Positions 43,550 through 54,989 are shown, counted from the stretch's first letter. The stretch: DNA of 64,000 bases from Tectiglobus sp965224045 (GCA_965224045.1 CBDCYD010000014.1:434001-498000); one strand, 5' to 3'. The notes: generated by a model from the letters alone, not told the origin. Translations and numbers: made by a program.

Positions 43550-44251
43550 TCAGAAGTTTTCGACCCACGGACGCAATTCGACTTCCCACGTCCAGGCTGA
43601 TCGATGCTGGTTGACGATCGTCAGGTAGGTCTCGGCGATGGCGTCGGGATCGAGGTATTTGTCCTGCGGATCACCGGCTTCCTCCATCCGGCCCTTTTCG
43701 GGATTGCGCACACCGCCGTCGATCACGAAATGGGCGACGTGTATGTTTTGCGGTGCCAGTTCGCGGGCGAGTGACTGGGCGAGGCCGCGGAGCGCAAACT
43801 TGCCCATGGCGAAGGCGGTGGAGCGGGCATAGCCCTTGACGCTGGCGGATGCGCCGGTGAACAAGATGGTGCCCTGGCCGCGCTTGATCATGCGCTTGGC
43901 GGTCTCCTGGGCGACGAGGAAACCGCCGAACGCGGATACGTTGATTGCCTGAGCAACGTCGGCCGGGGCGATGTCGAGGATCGTGCCGGGTACACGCTGG
44001 CTCGGGTTATACAGAACGACGTCGAGGTGGCCGAAGGAGCGATCCAGCTCGGTGAAGACGGCCGCGACCTGATCGATCTTGGTGGCATCGCAGGCAAACG
44101 CCGTGGCGTTGGTTTCGGAAACGAGTTTGGCGAGCTTGTCGGTGTTGCGGGCAGTAAGTGCCAAATCGTAGCCCTCGCGCGCGAGAACCCGCGCGAATGA
44201 TGCGCTGATGCCGCTGCCTGAGCCGACAATAAGGGCGGTTTTCTTGGTCAT
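43550..44251 (-). CDS. SDR-family protein with Phe in place of the catalytic Tyr
   Basis: 233 residues with the short-chain dehydrogenase fold. The cofactor motif GSGSGIS is at residues 10-16. YNPS (81-84) sits where NNAG usually is, and the substrate strand is ILFTGASASVKG. At the usual YxxxK position there is Phe147-x-x-x-Lys151 (AFAMGKFAL), so the catalytic tyrosine is missing. From memory, a subgroup of SDRs shares this AFAMGKFALR form. It may be a binding protein or use another acid, and NAD(P) binding remains likely. It is convergent with the TPR gene and 158 bp downstream of xerC, transcribed in the same direction. Confidence 0.88.
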   Translation of the reverse strand: MTKKTALIVGSGSGISASFARVLAREGYDLALTARNTDKLAKLVSETNATAFACDATKIDQVAAVFTELDRSFGHLDVVLYNPSQRVPGTILDIAPADVAQAINVSAFGGFLVAQETAKRMIKRGQGTILFTGASASVKGYARSTAFAMGKFALRGLAQSLARELAPQNIHVAHFVIDGGVRNPEKGRMEEAGDPQDKYLDPDAIAETYLTIVNQHRSAWTWEVELRPWVENF

Positions 44252-44409
44252 GGCGGGACTTCCTCTCGCAACGCGTGTTTGCGGCGGATTGTGACGGGCG
44301 TCGACGGTCCACGCAAGTTCGGGGTTGGTGCCCCATCGCAGAAGCGCGGTGTTGTCGGGCGGAGGAGCGGAATGGCTTCAGCCAAACCTGAAAGACCATA
44401 GTGCTCGCC

Positions 44410-45357
44410 CTAAGCGCGGGGGTGGGCTGCGTCGTAGACGGCGAGCAGACGCTCGCGTTCAACCTCGGTGTAGGACTGTGTGGTCGACAGGGAGGCGTGG
44501 CCGAGGAGTTCCTGGATCTGGCGCAGATCTGCGCCGGCTGCAAGAAGGTGCGTGGCAAACGAATGGCGCAAGGTGTGCGGCGTGGCGTTGTTGGGAAGTT
44601 CGAGGCGCTCACGCAGGCGCGCGATGGCGAGCTGGATGATGCGCGGCGACAGCGGGCCGCCGCGGACACCGACGAAGAGCGGATCGTCCGGGGCGAGTTG
44701 GTACGGGCAAAGGTCGAGATAGCTTTCGGCCGCGCTCACGGTTACGGGCAGTACCGGGGCCAGGCGCTCCTTGCCGCCTTTGCCGATGATGCGCAGCGTA
44801 TCGCGATCGCGTGTCGGGGCATCGCGGCGCTTGAGACCCAAGGCTTCCGATATGCGAAGGCCGGCACCATAGAGAAGGAGAAGAACGGTGGTGTCACGGG
44901 CTGCGACCCAGTCGAGATCGGTTTCGGTGCGCTCTGCGACGACCGTCATGGCCTTATCGACGGTCAGCGGTTTGGGCAGCGAACGCGCGACCTTCGGCAG
45001 TGCGACCTGCATGATGGCGCGGTTGCGCAGGATGTCTTCGGTCTCGAGCCAGCGAAAGAAGGCGCGCAGGGCAGATAGCGTACGCGCCAGCGAGCGGCTG
45101 GAGGCGCCGGCCTTGCGGCGCGCTGCCATGAAGGTGCGGAAGGTTCTGCCGTCGACCTGGCGCAGGTCGCGGAGCTGTGCAGGGCGGCCGAGGCGGGTGT
45201 GCAGGTGATCGAGGAACTGGCCGGCATCGCGCGCGTAGGCGTTGCGCGTGTTTTCGGCATATCCGCGCGCGTGGCAAATGTGGTCGAGCCAAGCGTCGAC
45301 AATGCCGGTTAGGGCGCTATCGGCTATGTCAATATCGCGCTGGTCGTCCGTGGCCAT
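44410..45357 (-). CDS. xerC: Site-specific tyrosine recombinase XerC
   Basis: 315 residues. With XerD it resolves chromosome dimers at dif. The N-terminal SAM-like domain (DAWLDHICHARGYAENTRNAYARDAGQFLDHL) is followed by the catalytic domain with Arg168 (GAGLRISEA), Lys193 (GKGGKER), His261 and Arg264 (HTLRHSFATH), His287 (LLGHASL) and the nucleophile Tyr296 (TTQSYTEV). All catalytic residues are present. ATG at 45357. It is divergent from the glutathione-transferase gene, and priA lies about 1 kb away. Confidence 0.96.
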   Translation of the reverse strand: MATDDQRDIDIADSALTGIVDAWLDHICHARGYAENTRNAYARDAGQFLDHLHTRLGRPAQLRDLRQVDGRTFRTFMAARRKAGASSRSLARTLSALRAFFRWLETEDILRNRAIMQVALPKVARSLPKPLTVDKAMTVVAERTETDLDWVAARDTTVLLLLYGAGLRISEALGLKRRDAPTRDRDTLRIIGKGGKERLAPVLPVTVSAAESYLDLCPYQLAPDDPLFVGVRGGPLSPRIIQLAIARLRERLELPNNATPHTLRHSFATHLLAAGADLRQIQELLGHASLSTTQSYTEVERERLLAVYDAAHPRA

Positions 45358-45454
45358 GGCGCCGCCTGATCGGTTCAAAATTGCGAATCGCAACACCACC
45401 TTCCAGTCTACACCGTTAACGAATTGTTAACGACCGCAGGGCGAGGAGCCGGGC

Positions 45455-46435
45455 ATGGGACTTCTGATTGATGGCCAGTGGCAGACGCAGGATGCCATGC
45501 CAACGGGCGAAGGCGGCAAGTTCGAGCGCAGTGCCGCCAAATTCCGCAACTGGATAACGGCTGACGGTGCGGCCGGCCCGAGTGGAGAGGCGGGTTTTGC
45601 GGCTGCGAGCGGCCGCTATCTGCTCTACGTCAGCCATGCGTGCCCGTGGGCGCATCGGACGATGATCATGCGCAAGCTGAAAGGGCTTGAAGCGATGATC
45701 GATGTTGCGGTCGTGAACTGGTATATGGGCGAGAACGGCTGGACGTTCGAGCCCGGTCCCGGCGTTGTCGGCGACCCGGCCGGCGGTGCCCGGTACATGC
45801 ACGAGATCTACACGCGTGCCAATCCAAGCTTTTCAGGACGCGTGACCGTTCCGGTGCTTTGGGACAAGGAGCGTGGGACGATCGTCAGCAACGAGTCATC
45901 CGAAATTATCCGCATGTTCAATGGCGCATTCGATGCTCTGGGGGCAAAGCCTGTCGATTACTATCCCGAAGCGCTGCGCGGTGAGATCGATACAGTCAAC
46001 GCGCGGATCTACGAAACGCTCAACAATGGTGTCTACAAGGCCGGCTTCGCACGATCGCAGCAGGCCTACGATGCCGCCGTCGTGGCGCTGTTCGAGACGA
46101 TGGACTGGCTGGAACAGCGCCTGGCAACGCGCCGATACCTCGTGGGCGGGCAGATTACCGAGGCGGACTGGCGGCTCTTTACGACGCTCGTGCGCTTCGA
46201 TCCGGTCTATCACGGGCACTTCAAGTGCAATCGGCGGCGGCTGATCGATTATCCGGCGCTCTGGTCCTATGCGCGGGATCTCTACCAGCAGCCGGGAGTG
46301 GCCGAGACGGTCGACTTTGCACATATCAAAAACCACTATTACATGAGCCAGGTGTCGGTGAACCCGAGCCGGGTCGTTGCCATTGGCCCGGTTCTTGACT
46401 TCGACGAGCCGCACGGGCGTGAAACGCTTGCATGA
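45455..46435 (+). CDS. Glutathionyl-hydroquinone reductase (YqjG/ECM4-type glutathione transferase)
   Basis: 326 residues of the Xi-class glutathione transferase family. The catalytic cysteine is Cys63 in SHACPWAHR. Further signatures are VVNWYMGENGWTFEPG, VPVLWDKERGTIVSNESSEIIRMFN (glutathione-binding VPVLWD and ES), and the C-terminal domain ITEADWRLFTTLVRFDPVYHGHFKCNRRRLIDYPALW. Such enzymes reduce glutathionyl-hydroquinones using glutathione. It is a single gene, between xerC and priA. Confidence 0.95.
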   Translation: MGLLIDGQWQTQDAMPTGEGGKFERSAAKFRNWITADGAAGPSGEAGFAAASGRYLLYVSHACPWAHRTMIMRKLKGLEAMIDVAVVNWYMGENGWTFEPGPGVVGDPAGGARYMHEIYTRANPSFSGRVTVPVLWDKERGTIVSNESSEIIRMFNGAFDALGAKPVDYYPEALRGEIDTVNARIYETLNNGVYKAGFARSQQAYDAAVVALFETMDWLEQRLATRRYLVGGQITEADWRLFTTLVRFDPVYHGHFKCNRRRLIDYPALWSYARDLYQQPGVAETVDFAHIKNHYYMSQVSVNPSRVVAIGPVLDFDEPHGRETLA

Positions 46436-46505
46436 CGCCGGCCATTCGAAGGCCCAAACTGTCGTCGTAGTGTTGAACGACTGATTCGCGATCCGAGTAG
46501 GCCTA

Positions 46506-48722
46506 TTGAGCAAGCTTCTGGAACTAGCCGGAGATCCCAACGCTACGCTGCACCGCGTGCCGGTGGTGCTGCCGGTGGCCCTCGACCAGAGCTACGATTA
46601 CCTGCTCGGCGAGGAAGGCCCGGTTGCGCCGGGGGCGTTCGTTCTCGTGCCGTTTGGGCCGCAGGTGCGCATCGGTGTCGTCTGGGACGAGCCGGTCGGG
46701 CTGCAGAAACCTGTTGCGCCGGCCAAACTCAAGGCGCTGGCCGGGCAGGTCGACGTACCGGCACTGCCGGTCGAGTCGATGCGGTTTGCCGAGTGGATCT
46801 CGCGCTATACCCTGTCGCCGCTCGGGATGGTCGTGCGGATGATGATGGGGGCGCGGTCGGCCTTCGAGCCGGAAAAGCCGCGGCTCGGCGTGCAAATCGT
46901 ACCCGATGCGCATCTGCCGCCGCGGATGACGCCGGCGCGCACAAGGGCGATCGAGATTGCCGCCGACGGCCTTGTCCGGTCCAAGGCGGAACTGGCGCGC
47001 GCCGCCGATTGCACGAGCGGCGTGATCGACGGTCTGGTGCGGGCCGGCGTCCTGGTCGATGTCGCCATACCCGAGAGGGGCTATCCGAAGCCGAACCCGG
47101 CGCATGCAACGGTTGAGTTTGCCGATGCCCAGGACCTTGCGGTCCATACATTGAAGTCGGCGGTGGAGGCGGCCAACTTTTCGGTGACGCTGCTCGACGG
47201 CGTCACGGGGTCAGGCAAGACGGAGGTCTATTACGAGGCGGTCGCGGCAACTCTGGCGCAGGGCCGGCAGGTCTTGATCATGCTGCCGGAGATTGCCCTG
47301 ACCAGCCAGTTCATGGACCGCTTCGAGGGCCGCTTCGGGTGCGCGCCGGTCGAATGGCATTCGGCGCTGGGCGGGACCGAGCGCGGGCGGGTCTGGAAGG
47401 CGGTGGCGAGCGGCAAGGCGCGCTGCATCGTTGGTGCGCGATCGGGGCTGTTTCTGCCCTTCCGCGATCTCGGCCTGATCGTCATCGACGAAGAGCACGA
47501 CGGTGGTTTCAAGCAGGACGATCGGGTCAACTATCAAGCGCGGGACATGGCCGTCGTGCGCGCCAACATCGGCGGGTTTCCGATCGTGCTGGCATCGGCC
47601 ACGCCGTCGATCGAGAGTCACGTCAACGCGCGGTCCGGGCGCTATCGTCAGGTCATCCTGCCGGGGCGCTATTCCGGTGTGGAATTGCCGGAGGTCAAAG
47701 CGATCGATCTCAGGGCCGATGCGCCGGAACAAGGCCGCTGGCTGGCGCCGACGCTGGTTGAGGCGGTGCGCGAGACGCTTGAAGAGGGGCGCCAGAGCCT
47801 GTTGTTTCTCAACCGGCGGGGCTATGCGCCGCTGACGCTGTGCCGGGCGTGCGGGCACCGCATCGAATGTCCGCAGTGCTCGGCGTGGCTGGTGGAACAC
47901 CGCTTCCGGCGGCGGCTCAACTGCCACCATTGCGGGTTTTCGCTGCCGATCCCGGAAAAATGCCCGAAGTGTGCCGAGGTCGGCGGCCTGGTCGCCTGCG
48001 GGCCGGGCGTCGAGCGGATTTCGGAAGAGGTCGGCGAGCGGTTTCCCAATGCGCGCGTCGTGTTGCTGTCGAGCGATCTCATTCCGTCGTTGACCGAGAT
48101 GCGCGACGTAATCGCACGCATCGAATCCGGTGATGCGGATATCATTATCGGGACGCAGATCGTTGCCAAAGGCCACCACTTTCCGGACCTGGCGACCGTC
48201 GGCATCGTGGATGGGGATCTCGGCCTCGGACAGGCGGACCCGCGGGCGGGCGAACGATCGTTTCAGCTGATGCATCAGGTGACCGGACGGGCGGGCCGGG
48301 CGTTTGCGCGCGGTCGCGGGTTCGTGCAGACGCATTTGCCTGAGCATCCGGTGATGCAGGCGATTGTCACCGGTGACCGCGATACATTCGTCGAGCGTGA
48401 AATCGCGCAGCGCCAGGCCGGCATGCTGCCGCCGTTCGGGAGACTGGCGGCGCTGGTCATCTCGGCGCGGCACAAGGAGGTGGCGGAGCTTTATGCACGT
48501 GAAGTGGCGCGGTCGGCGCCGGCGTCGGACAAAATCTGCGTCCTCGGGCCGGCGGAGGCGCCGCTCGCGGTGGTGCGCGGGCGCCACCGCTGGCGGCTGC
48601 TGGTCAAGGCTCCTCGCGAAATCGACATGCAAAGTTATTTGCGCGGCTGGCTCGGTCAAATCCCCGCGAGCAAAGGGGATATCCGCCTGCAGGTCGACGT
48701 CGATCCCTATAATTTCCTGTAA
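46506..48722 (+). CDS. priA: Primosomal protein N' (replication restart helicase PriA)
   Basis: 738 residues. PriA binds stalled forks, unwinds DNA and reloads DnaB. The N-terminal 3'-end-binding domain (VPVVLPVALDQSYDYLL...FVLVPFG) precedes Walker A GVTGSGKT (232-239), Walker B DEEH (328-331), and the aromatic-rich KQDDRVNYQARD. Zinc-binding cysteines are in CRACGHRIECPQCSAWL and LNCHHCGFSLPIPEKCPKC. The C-terminal helicase motifs VAKGHHFPDLATVGIVDGD and QVTGRAGRAFARGRG are intact. The start appears to be TTG at 46506, since no ATG lies nearby. Confidence 0.95.
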   Translation: MSKLLELAGDPNATLHRVPVVLPVALDQSYDYLLGEEGPVAPGAFVLVPFGPQVRIGVVWDEPVGLQKPVAPAKLKALAGQVDVPALPVESMRFAEWISRYTLSPLGMVVRMMMGARSAFEPEKPRLGVQIVPDAHLPPRMTPARTRAIEIAADGLVRSKAELARAADCTSGVIDGLVRAGVLVDVAIPERGYPKPNPAHATVEFADAQDLAVHTLKSAVEAANFSVTLLDGVTGSGKTEVYYEAVAATLAQGRQVLIMLPEIALTSQFMDRFEGRFGCAPVEWHSALGGTERGRVWKAVASGKARCIVGARSGLFLPFRDLGLIVIDEEHDGGFKQDDRVNYQARDMAVVRANIGGFPIVLASATPSIESHVNARSGRYRQVILPGRYSGVELPEVKAIDLRADAPEQGRWLAPTLVEAVRETLEEGRQSLLFLNRRGYAPLTLCRACGHRIECPQCSAWLVEHRFRRRLNCHHCGFSLPIPEKCPKCAEVGGLVACGPGVERISEEVGERFPNARVVLLSSDLIPSLTEMRDVIARIESGDADIIIGTQIVAKGHHFPDLATVGIVDGDLGLGQADPRAGERSFQLMHQVTGRAGRAFARGRGFVQTHLPEHPVMQAIVTGDRDTFVEREIAQRQAGMLPPFGRLAALVISARHKEVAELYAREVARSAPASDKICVLGPAEAPLAVVRGRHRWRLLVKAPREIDMQSYLRGWLGQIPASKGDIRLQVDVDPYNFL

Positions 48723-48809
48723 CTGATGCCCATTTGGGCATTCATGGTCCGGCGGGCACTTGCGATGCCGCCGGCTGACGTTCGCATTTGATCAAAACGG
48801 GAGAAGGCA

Positions 48810-50033
48810 ATGGCGACGACGACGGTGCGCAGCACGTTCAAGGGCCATGATGGAAATGAGCTTGCGGCCCGACTTGATCTGCCGGCCGGGCCGGTCAGGG
48901 CCTATGCTTTGTTCGCGCATTGCTTCACGTGCTCGAAGGATCTGTTTGCAGCGCGGCAAATCTCGCAGGGACTGGCGCAACACGGGTTTGCGGTGTTGCG
49001 GTTCGACTTTACCGGTCTCGGCTCATCACAGGGTGAATTTGCCAATACGAACTTTACCTCGAACGTTCGGGACCTGGTAGCGGCGGCCGATCATCTGCGC
49101 GAGCAGTTCGCCGCGCCATCGATCCTGGTCGGGCATTCGCTCGGTGGTGCTGCGGTGTTGGCGGCGGCCGGAGATATTGCGGAGGTCAAAGGCGTGGCAA
49201 CGATCGGTGCACCGGCCGATGTCGGCCACGTACTACACCAGTTCGGAGCGTCGCTCGATGATATCCGCGAGCAGGGTCGGGCCGATGTCAGCCTGGCCGG
49301 ACGCAAATTCACCATCACCCGCGACTTTGTCGAAGATGCCGAGGGCAGCCGGCTGGAAGACCGGATCGCCGCGATGAAGAAAGCACTCCTGGTGCTGCAC
49401 TCGCCGATCGACCAGACCGTGGGGATCGAAAACGCCGGCAGGATATTCGGCGCCGCCAAACATCCGAAGAGCTTCGTCTCGCTCGACAATGCCGATCATC
49501 TGATTTCGAAGGCCGACGATGCTGCCTATGCGGCGGCCATGATTGCAGCATGGGCGGGCCGGTTTGCGCCGGACGACAACCTCCATGTCGAGCAACACGA
49601 GGATGTCGTCGTTTCCGAGACCGGCCTTGGAAAGTTCTCCAACACGGCGCTTGCCGGGCGCCATCGACTGCTTGCCGATGAGCCGAAGTCCGTTGGCGGT
49701 CTGGATTCGGGACCGTCGCCCTACGATTACCTGGCGGTGGCGCTCGGAGCATGCACGACGATGACGCTTAGGATGTATGCCAGCCGCAAGAAGATGGCGC
49801 TCGGCAAGATCAGCGTCGCGGTGTCACACGGAAAGGTTGCGGCCGAGCACTGTGCCGACTGTGGCGATGCGGTTGACGGGCGAGGCGGCAAGATCGACCG
49901 TTTCGAGCGCGTGATTTCGGTGGACGGCGAGATCGATGATGAGACGCGCGAGAAGCTCGTGGAAATCGCTGGAAAATGCCCCGTTCACCGAACACTGGAG
50001 GCGGGCTCGGCCGTGATTACGCGGGTCGGCTGA
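48810..50033 (+). CDS. Fusion of alpha/beta hydrolase and OsmC domain
   Basis: 407 residues. The first about 250 residues are an alpha/beta hydrolase: oxyanion strand FAHCFTCSKDL, nucleophile Ser110 in GHSLGGA, and His230 in LDNADHLIS, plausibly forming a catalytic triad. The last about 140 residues form an OsmC/Ohr-like domain with the two cysteines Cys314 (ALGACTTMTL) and Cys390 (GKCPVHRTLE). The domain order is recognised in other bacteria. The OsmC part should reduce organic hydroperoxides; the hydrolase substrate is unknown. ATG follows GGGAGAAGG. Confidence 0.93.
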   Translation: MATTTVRSTFKGHDGNELAARLDLPAGPVRAYALFAHCFTCSKDLFAARQISQGLAQHGFAVLRFDFTGLGSSQGEFANTNFTSNVRDLVAAADHLREQFAAPSILVGHSLGGAAVLAAAGDIAEVKGVATIGAPADVGHVLHQFGASLDDIREQGRADVSLAGRKFTITRDFVEDAEGSRLEDRIAAMKKALLVLHSPIDQTVGIENAGRIFGAAKHPKSFVSLDNADHLISKADDAAYAAAMIAAWAGRFAPDDNLHVEQHEDVVVSETGLGKFSNTALAGRHRLLADEPKSVGGLDSGPSPYDYLAVALGACTTMTLRMYASRKKMALGKISVAVSHGKVAAEHCADCGDAVDGRGGKIDRFERVISVDGEIDDETREKLVEIAGKCPVHRTLEAGSAVITRVG

Positions 50034-50312
50034 GAAAGTACCGGATCTGCCGATCTCGCGGATATTGTTCAACCGCAGCGCGCCCGGCGGAGCGCGTTTC
50101 GTTCAATGCGGCATTGCGGCCCGGTTCCGGCGGTTGATTAGCGTCCGAACCGCGTGGTAGGAACGCGGCGGCTTACAGGGGATTGCGGGCCGATACAGGC
50201 TCGACCTTTTTCTTCCTGCTGGTGTCCCTCCTCAGCGCGGGTGATCGGACGAAGAATTCTCCGGGGAATTCACGGAACCGGGTCCACCCCACAACGCACG
50301 AAAGCGCGCGAC
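50034..50312 (+). promoter_or_regulatory. Leader region of the atp operon
   Basis: 279 bp between the OsmC fusion gene and atpH, with no supported gene. It should hold the promoter for the atp genes and contains short inverted repeats around 50119-50150. I do not see a -35/-10 pair strong enough to name. Confidence 0.4.
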
Positions 50313-50872
50313 GTGGCGACCGAAGACCAAATGATGGCCAGCGTACCGGGGCGGTACGCGTCTGCCCTGTTCGAGTTGGCGCAGGAGCAATCACAGCTTC
50401 AGCCGGTCGAAAACGATCTCAACACACTTCAGGCCCTGCTGGATGAGAGCGAGGACCTGCGCCGCATGGTGCGCAGCCCGGTGTTCACGGCAGATGAGCA
50501 GGCCCAGGCGCTCGAGGCGGTGCTCGGCAAGGCCGGGCTTTCCGCACTGACAATGAATTTCGTCCGGTTGATCACCAAGAACCGCAGGCTGTTCGCCGTG
50601 CCGGAGATGATCAAGGCGTTTCGCAGCTTGGCGGCCGCCGCACGCGGTGAGGTTGAGGCCGACGTGACCAGCGCAACGGTGCTCAATGACGGCCAGCTTG
50701 CAGCGCTCAAGGACACACTCAAGGCGTCCATCGGCAAGGACGTTCAGATCAATGCCAAGGTTGATCCAGCGTTGCTGGGCGGGCTGATCGTCAAGGTCGG
50801 CAGCCGCATGATCGATTCGTCGCTTCGCACGAAGCTCTCCACGCTCAAGATGCGCATGAAAGAGGTTGGCTA

Positions 50873-50873
<1 letters not shown>
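50313..50873 (+). CDS. atpH: F1F0 ATP synthase subunit delta
   Basis: 186 residues, matching the usual length in Rhizobiales when the GTG at 50313 is used as start (VATEDQMMASVPGRYASALFELA). ATG codons at 50331 and 50334 are alternatives. The central stalk-connector signature LTMNFVRLITKNRRLFAVPEMIKAFRSL and the C-terminal VDPALLGGLIVKVGSRMIDSSLRTKL motif (delta signature) are present. Its stop overlaps the atpA start by one base (TAATG). F0 genes are not in this window, as is usual in alphaproteobacteria, where F0 is a separate operon. Confidence 0.96.
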
Positions 50874-52405
<1,532 letters not shown>

Positions 52406-52445
52406 ATCCAAGCAACACTGAAACCCAGGGACGGCGGAGCTTCGG

Positions 52446-53339
52446 ATGCCAAGCCTCAAGGATCTCAGAAACCGGATCGCATCGGTGACCGCGACGCGCA
52501 AGATCACCAAGGCGATGCAGATGGTGGCGGCGGCGAAGCTGCGCCGGGCGCAGGACGCGGTGACCGCGGCGCGGCCCTACGCGCAGCGCATGGACCGGGT
52601 GCTGGCCAATCTCAACAAAGGGCTGACCAGCAAGGAAGGCGCTTCGCCGCTGCTGGTCGGGACCGGAAAGGACGACGTTCACCTGCTCGTCGTGATGACC
52701 GCCGAGCGCGGTCTGTGCGGCGGGTTCAACGCGAATATCGCACGTCTCGCGCGCCAGCACATCACGCGACTGCTGGCGCACGGCAAGACGGTCAAACTGT
52801 TGTTCGTCGGACGCAAGGGCTTCGACGTTCTGCGGCGCGAATATGAGCACCTGACGGTCGACCGTGTCGACCTCAAGGAGGTCAAACAGATCGGTTTCGT
52901 CAATGCGGACCGGATCGGCCAGACCATCCGGGACATGTTCGAGGCGGGCGAGTTCGATGTCTGCACGATGTACTTTTCCGAGTTCAAGTCGGTGATCGCG
53001 CAGGTGCCGACGGCCCAGCGGCTGATCCCGGCCAATCTTCCGGAAGGGGAAGATGAGGGGGAGGCGCCGCGCGCTTCCGCGGACGCGGCCTACGACTACG
53101 AGCCCAGCGAAGAGGAAATCCTGGACTTCCTTCTCGTTCGCAACATCTCGACGCAGCTGTTCCGCGGCTTGCTGGAGAATGCCGCATCGGAACAGGGCGC
53201 GCGGATGTCGGCCATGGATAATGCGACGCGCAACGCTGGCGAGATGATCGACAAACTGACGATCAGCTACAACCGCCAGCGCCAGGCGCAGATCACCAAA
53301 GAACTCATCGAAATCATCTCCGGCGCCGAAGCGCTTTAG
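52446..53339 (+). CDS. atpG: F1F0 ATP synthase subunit gamma
   Basis: 297 residues. It forms the central rotor shaft, with N-terminal coiled coil MPSLKDLRNRIASVTATRKITKAMQMVAAAKLRRAQ and C-terminal helix with the signature SEQGARMSAMDNATRNAGEMIDKLTISYNRQRQAQITKELIEIISGAEAL. The middle domain contains LLVVMTAERGLCGGFNANIAR. Start ATG at 52446 begins the family-conserved MPSLKDLRNRI. The gene lies 40 bp after atpA. Confidence 0.98.
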   Translation: MPSLKDLRNRIASVTATRKITKAMQMVAAAKLRRAQDAVTAARPYAQRMDRVLANLNKGLTSKEGASPLLVGTGKDDVHLLVVMTAERGLCGGFNANIARLARQHITRLLAHGKTVKLLFVGRKGFDVLRREYEHLTVDRVDLKEVKQIGFVNADRIGQTIRDMFEAGEFDVCTMYFSEFKSVIAQVPTAQRLIPANLPEGEDEGEAPRASADAAYDYEPSEEEILDFLLVRNISTQLFRGLLENAASEQGARMSAMDNATRNAGEMIDKLTISYNRQRQAQITKELIEIISGAEAL

Positions 53340-53369
53340 ATCCAACTTTCCGGCACGAGGACAAGATAA

Positions 53370-54830
53370 ATGGCTGATCAGAATATCGGACGCGTTCGCC
53401 AGGTGATGGGCGCCGTCGTCGACGTGCAGTTCGATGGTCAACTGCCGGCGATCCTGAACGCACTCGAGACGACCAACGATACGACGAAATCCAAGGATAA
53501 CCCCGATGGTCGCCTGGTGCTCGAAGTGGCGCAGCATCTCGGTGAAAACACCGTGCGCGCGATTGCGATGGATGCGACCGAGGGACTGGTGCGCGGCCAG
53601 GCGGTTGCCGACACCGGAAATGCGATCGCGATCCCGGTCGGCGATGAAACGCTCGGGCGGATCATGAATGTCATCGGCCAGCCGGTGGACGAGGCCGGTC
53701 CGATCTCGGCGGCCGAGAGCCGGCCGATCCACGCGCAGGCGCCGGAACTTGCGGACCAGTCGACGGAAGCGGAAATCCTGGTCACCGGCATCAAGGTCGT
53801 CGACCTGCTCGGACCTTACGCCAAGGGCGGCAAGATCGGGCTGTTCGGCGGCGCCGGCGTCGGTAAGACCGTGCTGATCATGGAGTTGATCAACAACATC
53901 GCGAAGACGCACGGTGGCTATTCGGTGTTTGCGGGCGTTGGCGAGCGCACGCGAGAGGGCAACGATCTCTACCACGAGATGATCGAATCCAACGTCAACA
54001 AAGACCCGAAGGAGAACAACGGTTCGGCTGCAGGCTCGAAGTGCGCGCTGGTCTACGGCCAGATGAACGAACCGCCGGGTGCACGTGCGCGGGTTGCACT
54101 TTCAGGGCTGACGGTTGCCGAATACTTCCGCGATCAAGGCCAGGACGTGCTGTTCTTCGTCGACAACATCTTCCGCTTCACGCAGGCGGGTTCGGAGGTG
54201 TCGGCGTTGTTGGGGCGCATTCCCTCGGCGGTTGGCTACCAACCGACGCTCGGTACGGACATGGGCGGCATGCAGGAGCGGATCACGTCGACGACCAAAG
54301 GGTCGATTACATCGGTGCAGGCCGTCTACGTGCCGGCCGACGACCTGACGGACCCGGCGCCTGCCTCGACCTTCGCCCACCTCGATGCAACGACGGTGCT
54401 TTCGCGCTCTATTGCCGAAAAGGGCATCTATCCGGCCGTTGACCCGCTTGATTCGACATCGCGAATGCTCGATCCGCGGATCGTCGGTGATGAGCATTAC
54501 GGAGTGGCTCGCAGTGTGCAAGCGACGCTGCAGCGCTACAAGGCGTTGCAGGATATCATCGCCATTCTCGGCATGGACGAGCTTTCGGAGGAAGACAAAC
54601 TGACAGTGGCGCGCGCGCGCAAGATCGAGCGCTTCCTGTCGCAGCCGTTCGATGTTGCCGAAGTGTTCACCGGGTCGCCGGGCGTGCAGGTCAAGCTGGA
54701 AGACACGATCAAGGGCTTCAAAGGCCTGGTCGCCGGCGATTTCGACCACCTGCCGGAACAGGCGTTCTACATGGTCGGCACGATCGAAGAAGCAATCGAA
54801 AAGGCCGAAAAACTCGCTGAAGCAGCATAA
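53370..54830 (+). CDS. atpD: F1F0 ATP synthase subunit beta
   Basis: 486 residues. Catalytic subunit with Walker A GGAGVGKT at residues 160-167, the catalytic glutamate region AGVGERTREGNDLYHEM, the DELSEED-like loop DELSEEDKLTVARARKIERFLSQPF, and the YVPADDLTDPAPASTFAHLDATTVLSR signature. It makes ATP from ADP and phosphate with proton flow through F0. Start ATG gives MADQNIGRVRQVMGAVVDVQF. atpC normally follows directly; here a small CPFC protein lies between. Confidence 0.99.
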   Translation: MADQNIGRVRQVMGAVVDVQFDGQLPAILNALETTNDTTKSKDNPDGRLVLEVAQHLGENTVRAIAMDATEGLVRGQAVADTGNAIAIPVGDETLGRIMNVIGQPVDEAGPISAAESRPIHAQAPELADQSTEAEILVTGIKVVDLLGPYAKGGKIGLFGGAGVGKTVLIMELINNIAKTHGGYSVFAGVGERTREGNDLYHEMIESNVNKDPKENNGSAAGSKCALVYGQMNEPPGARARVALSGLTVAEYFRDQGQDVLFFVDNIFRFTQAGSEVSALLGRIPSAVGYQPTLGTDMGGMQERITSTTKGSITSVQAVYVPADDLTDPAPASTFAHLDATTVLSRSIAEKGIYPAVDPLDSTSRMLDPRIVGDEHYGVARSVQATLQRYKALQDIIAILGMDELSEEDKLTVARARKIERFLSQPFDVAEVFTGSPGVQVKLEDTIKGFKGLVAGDFDHLPEQAFYMVGTIEEAIEKAEKLAEAA

Positions 54831-54989
54831 CGCCAAAGCCGAAGCCCTGTTGGCGATGCACTCTCAGCGAGTGCATCGTGTGCCGGGTGTGGCTCATTTG
54901 CCTTGACGGAATGTCGTTTGCCGCTCTGATAATCGTTAGCGCAATGAGCATAACGTGTGCCCGGCCGGATGCCGGCGGAGGGATGTGAG

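Noticed and set aside
50034..50312. Possible riboswitch in the atp leader
   Set aside because: Only short inverted repeats are visible, with no conserved riboswitch core I can recognise.
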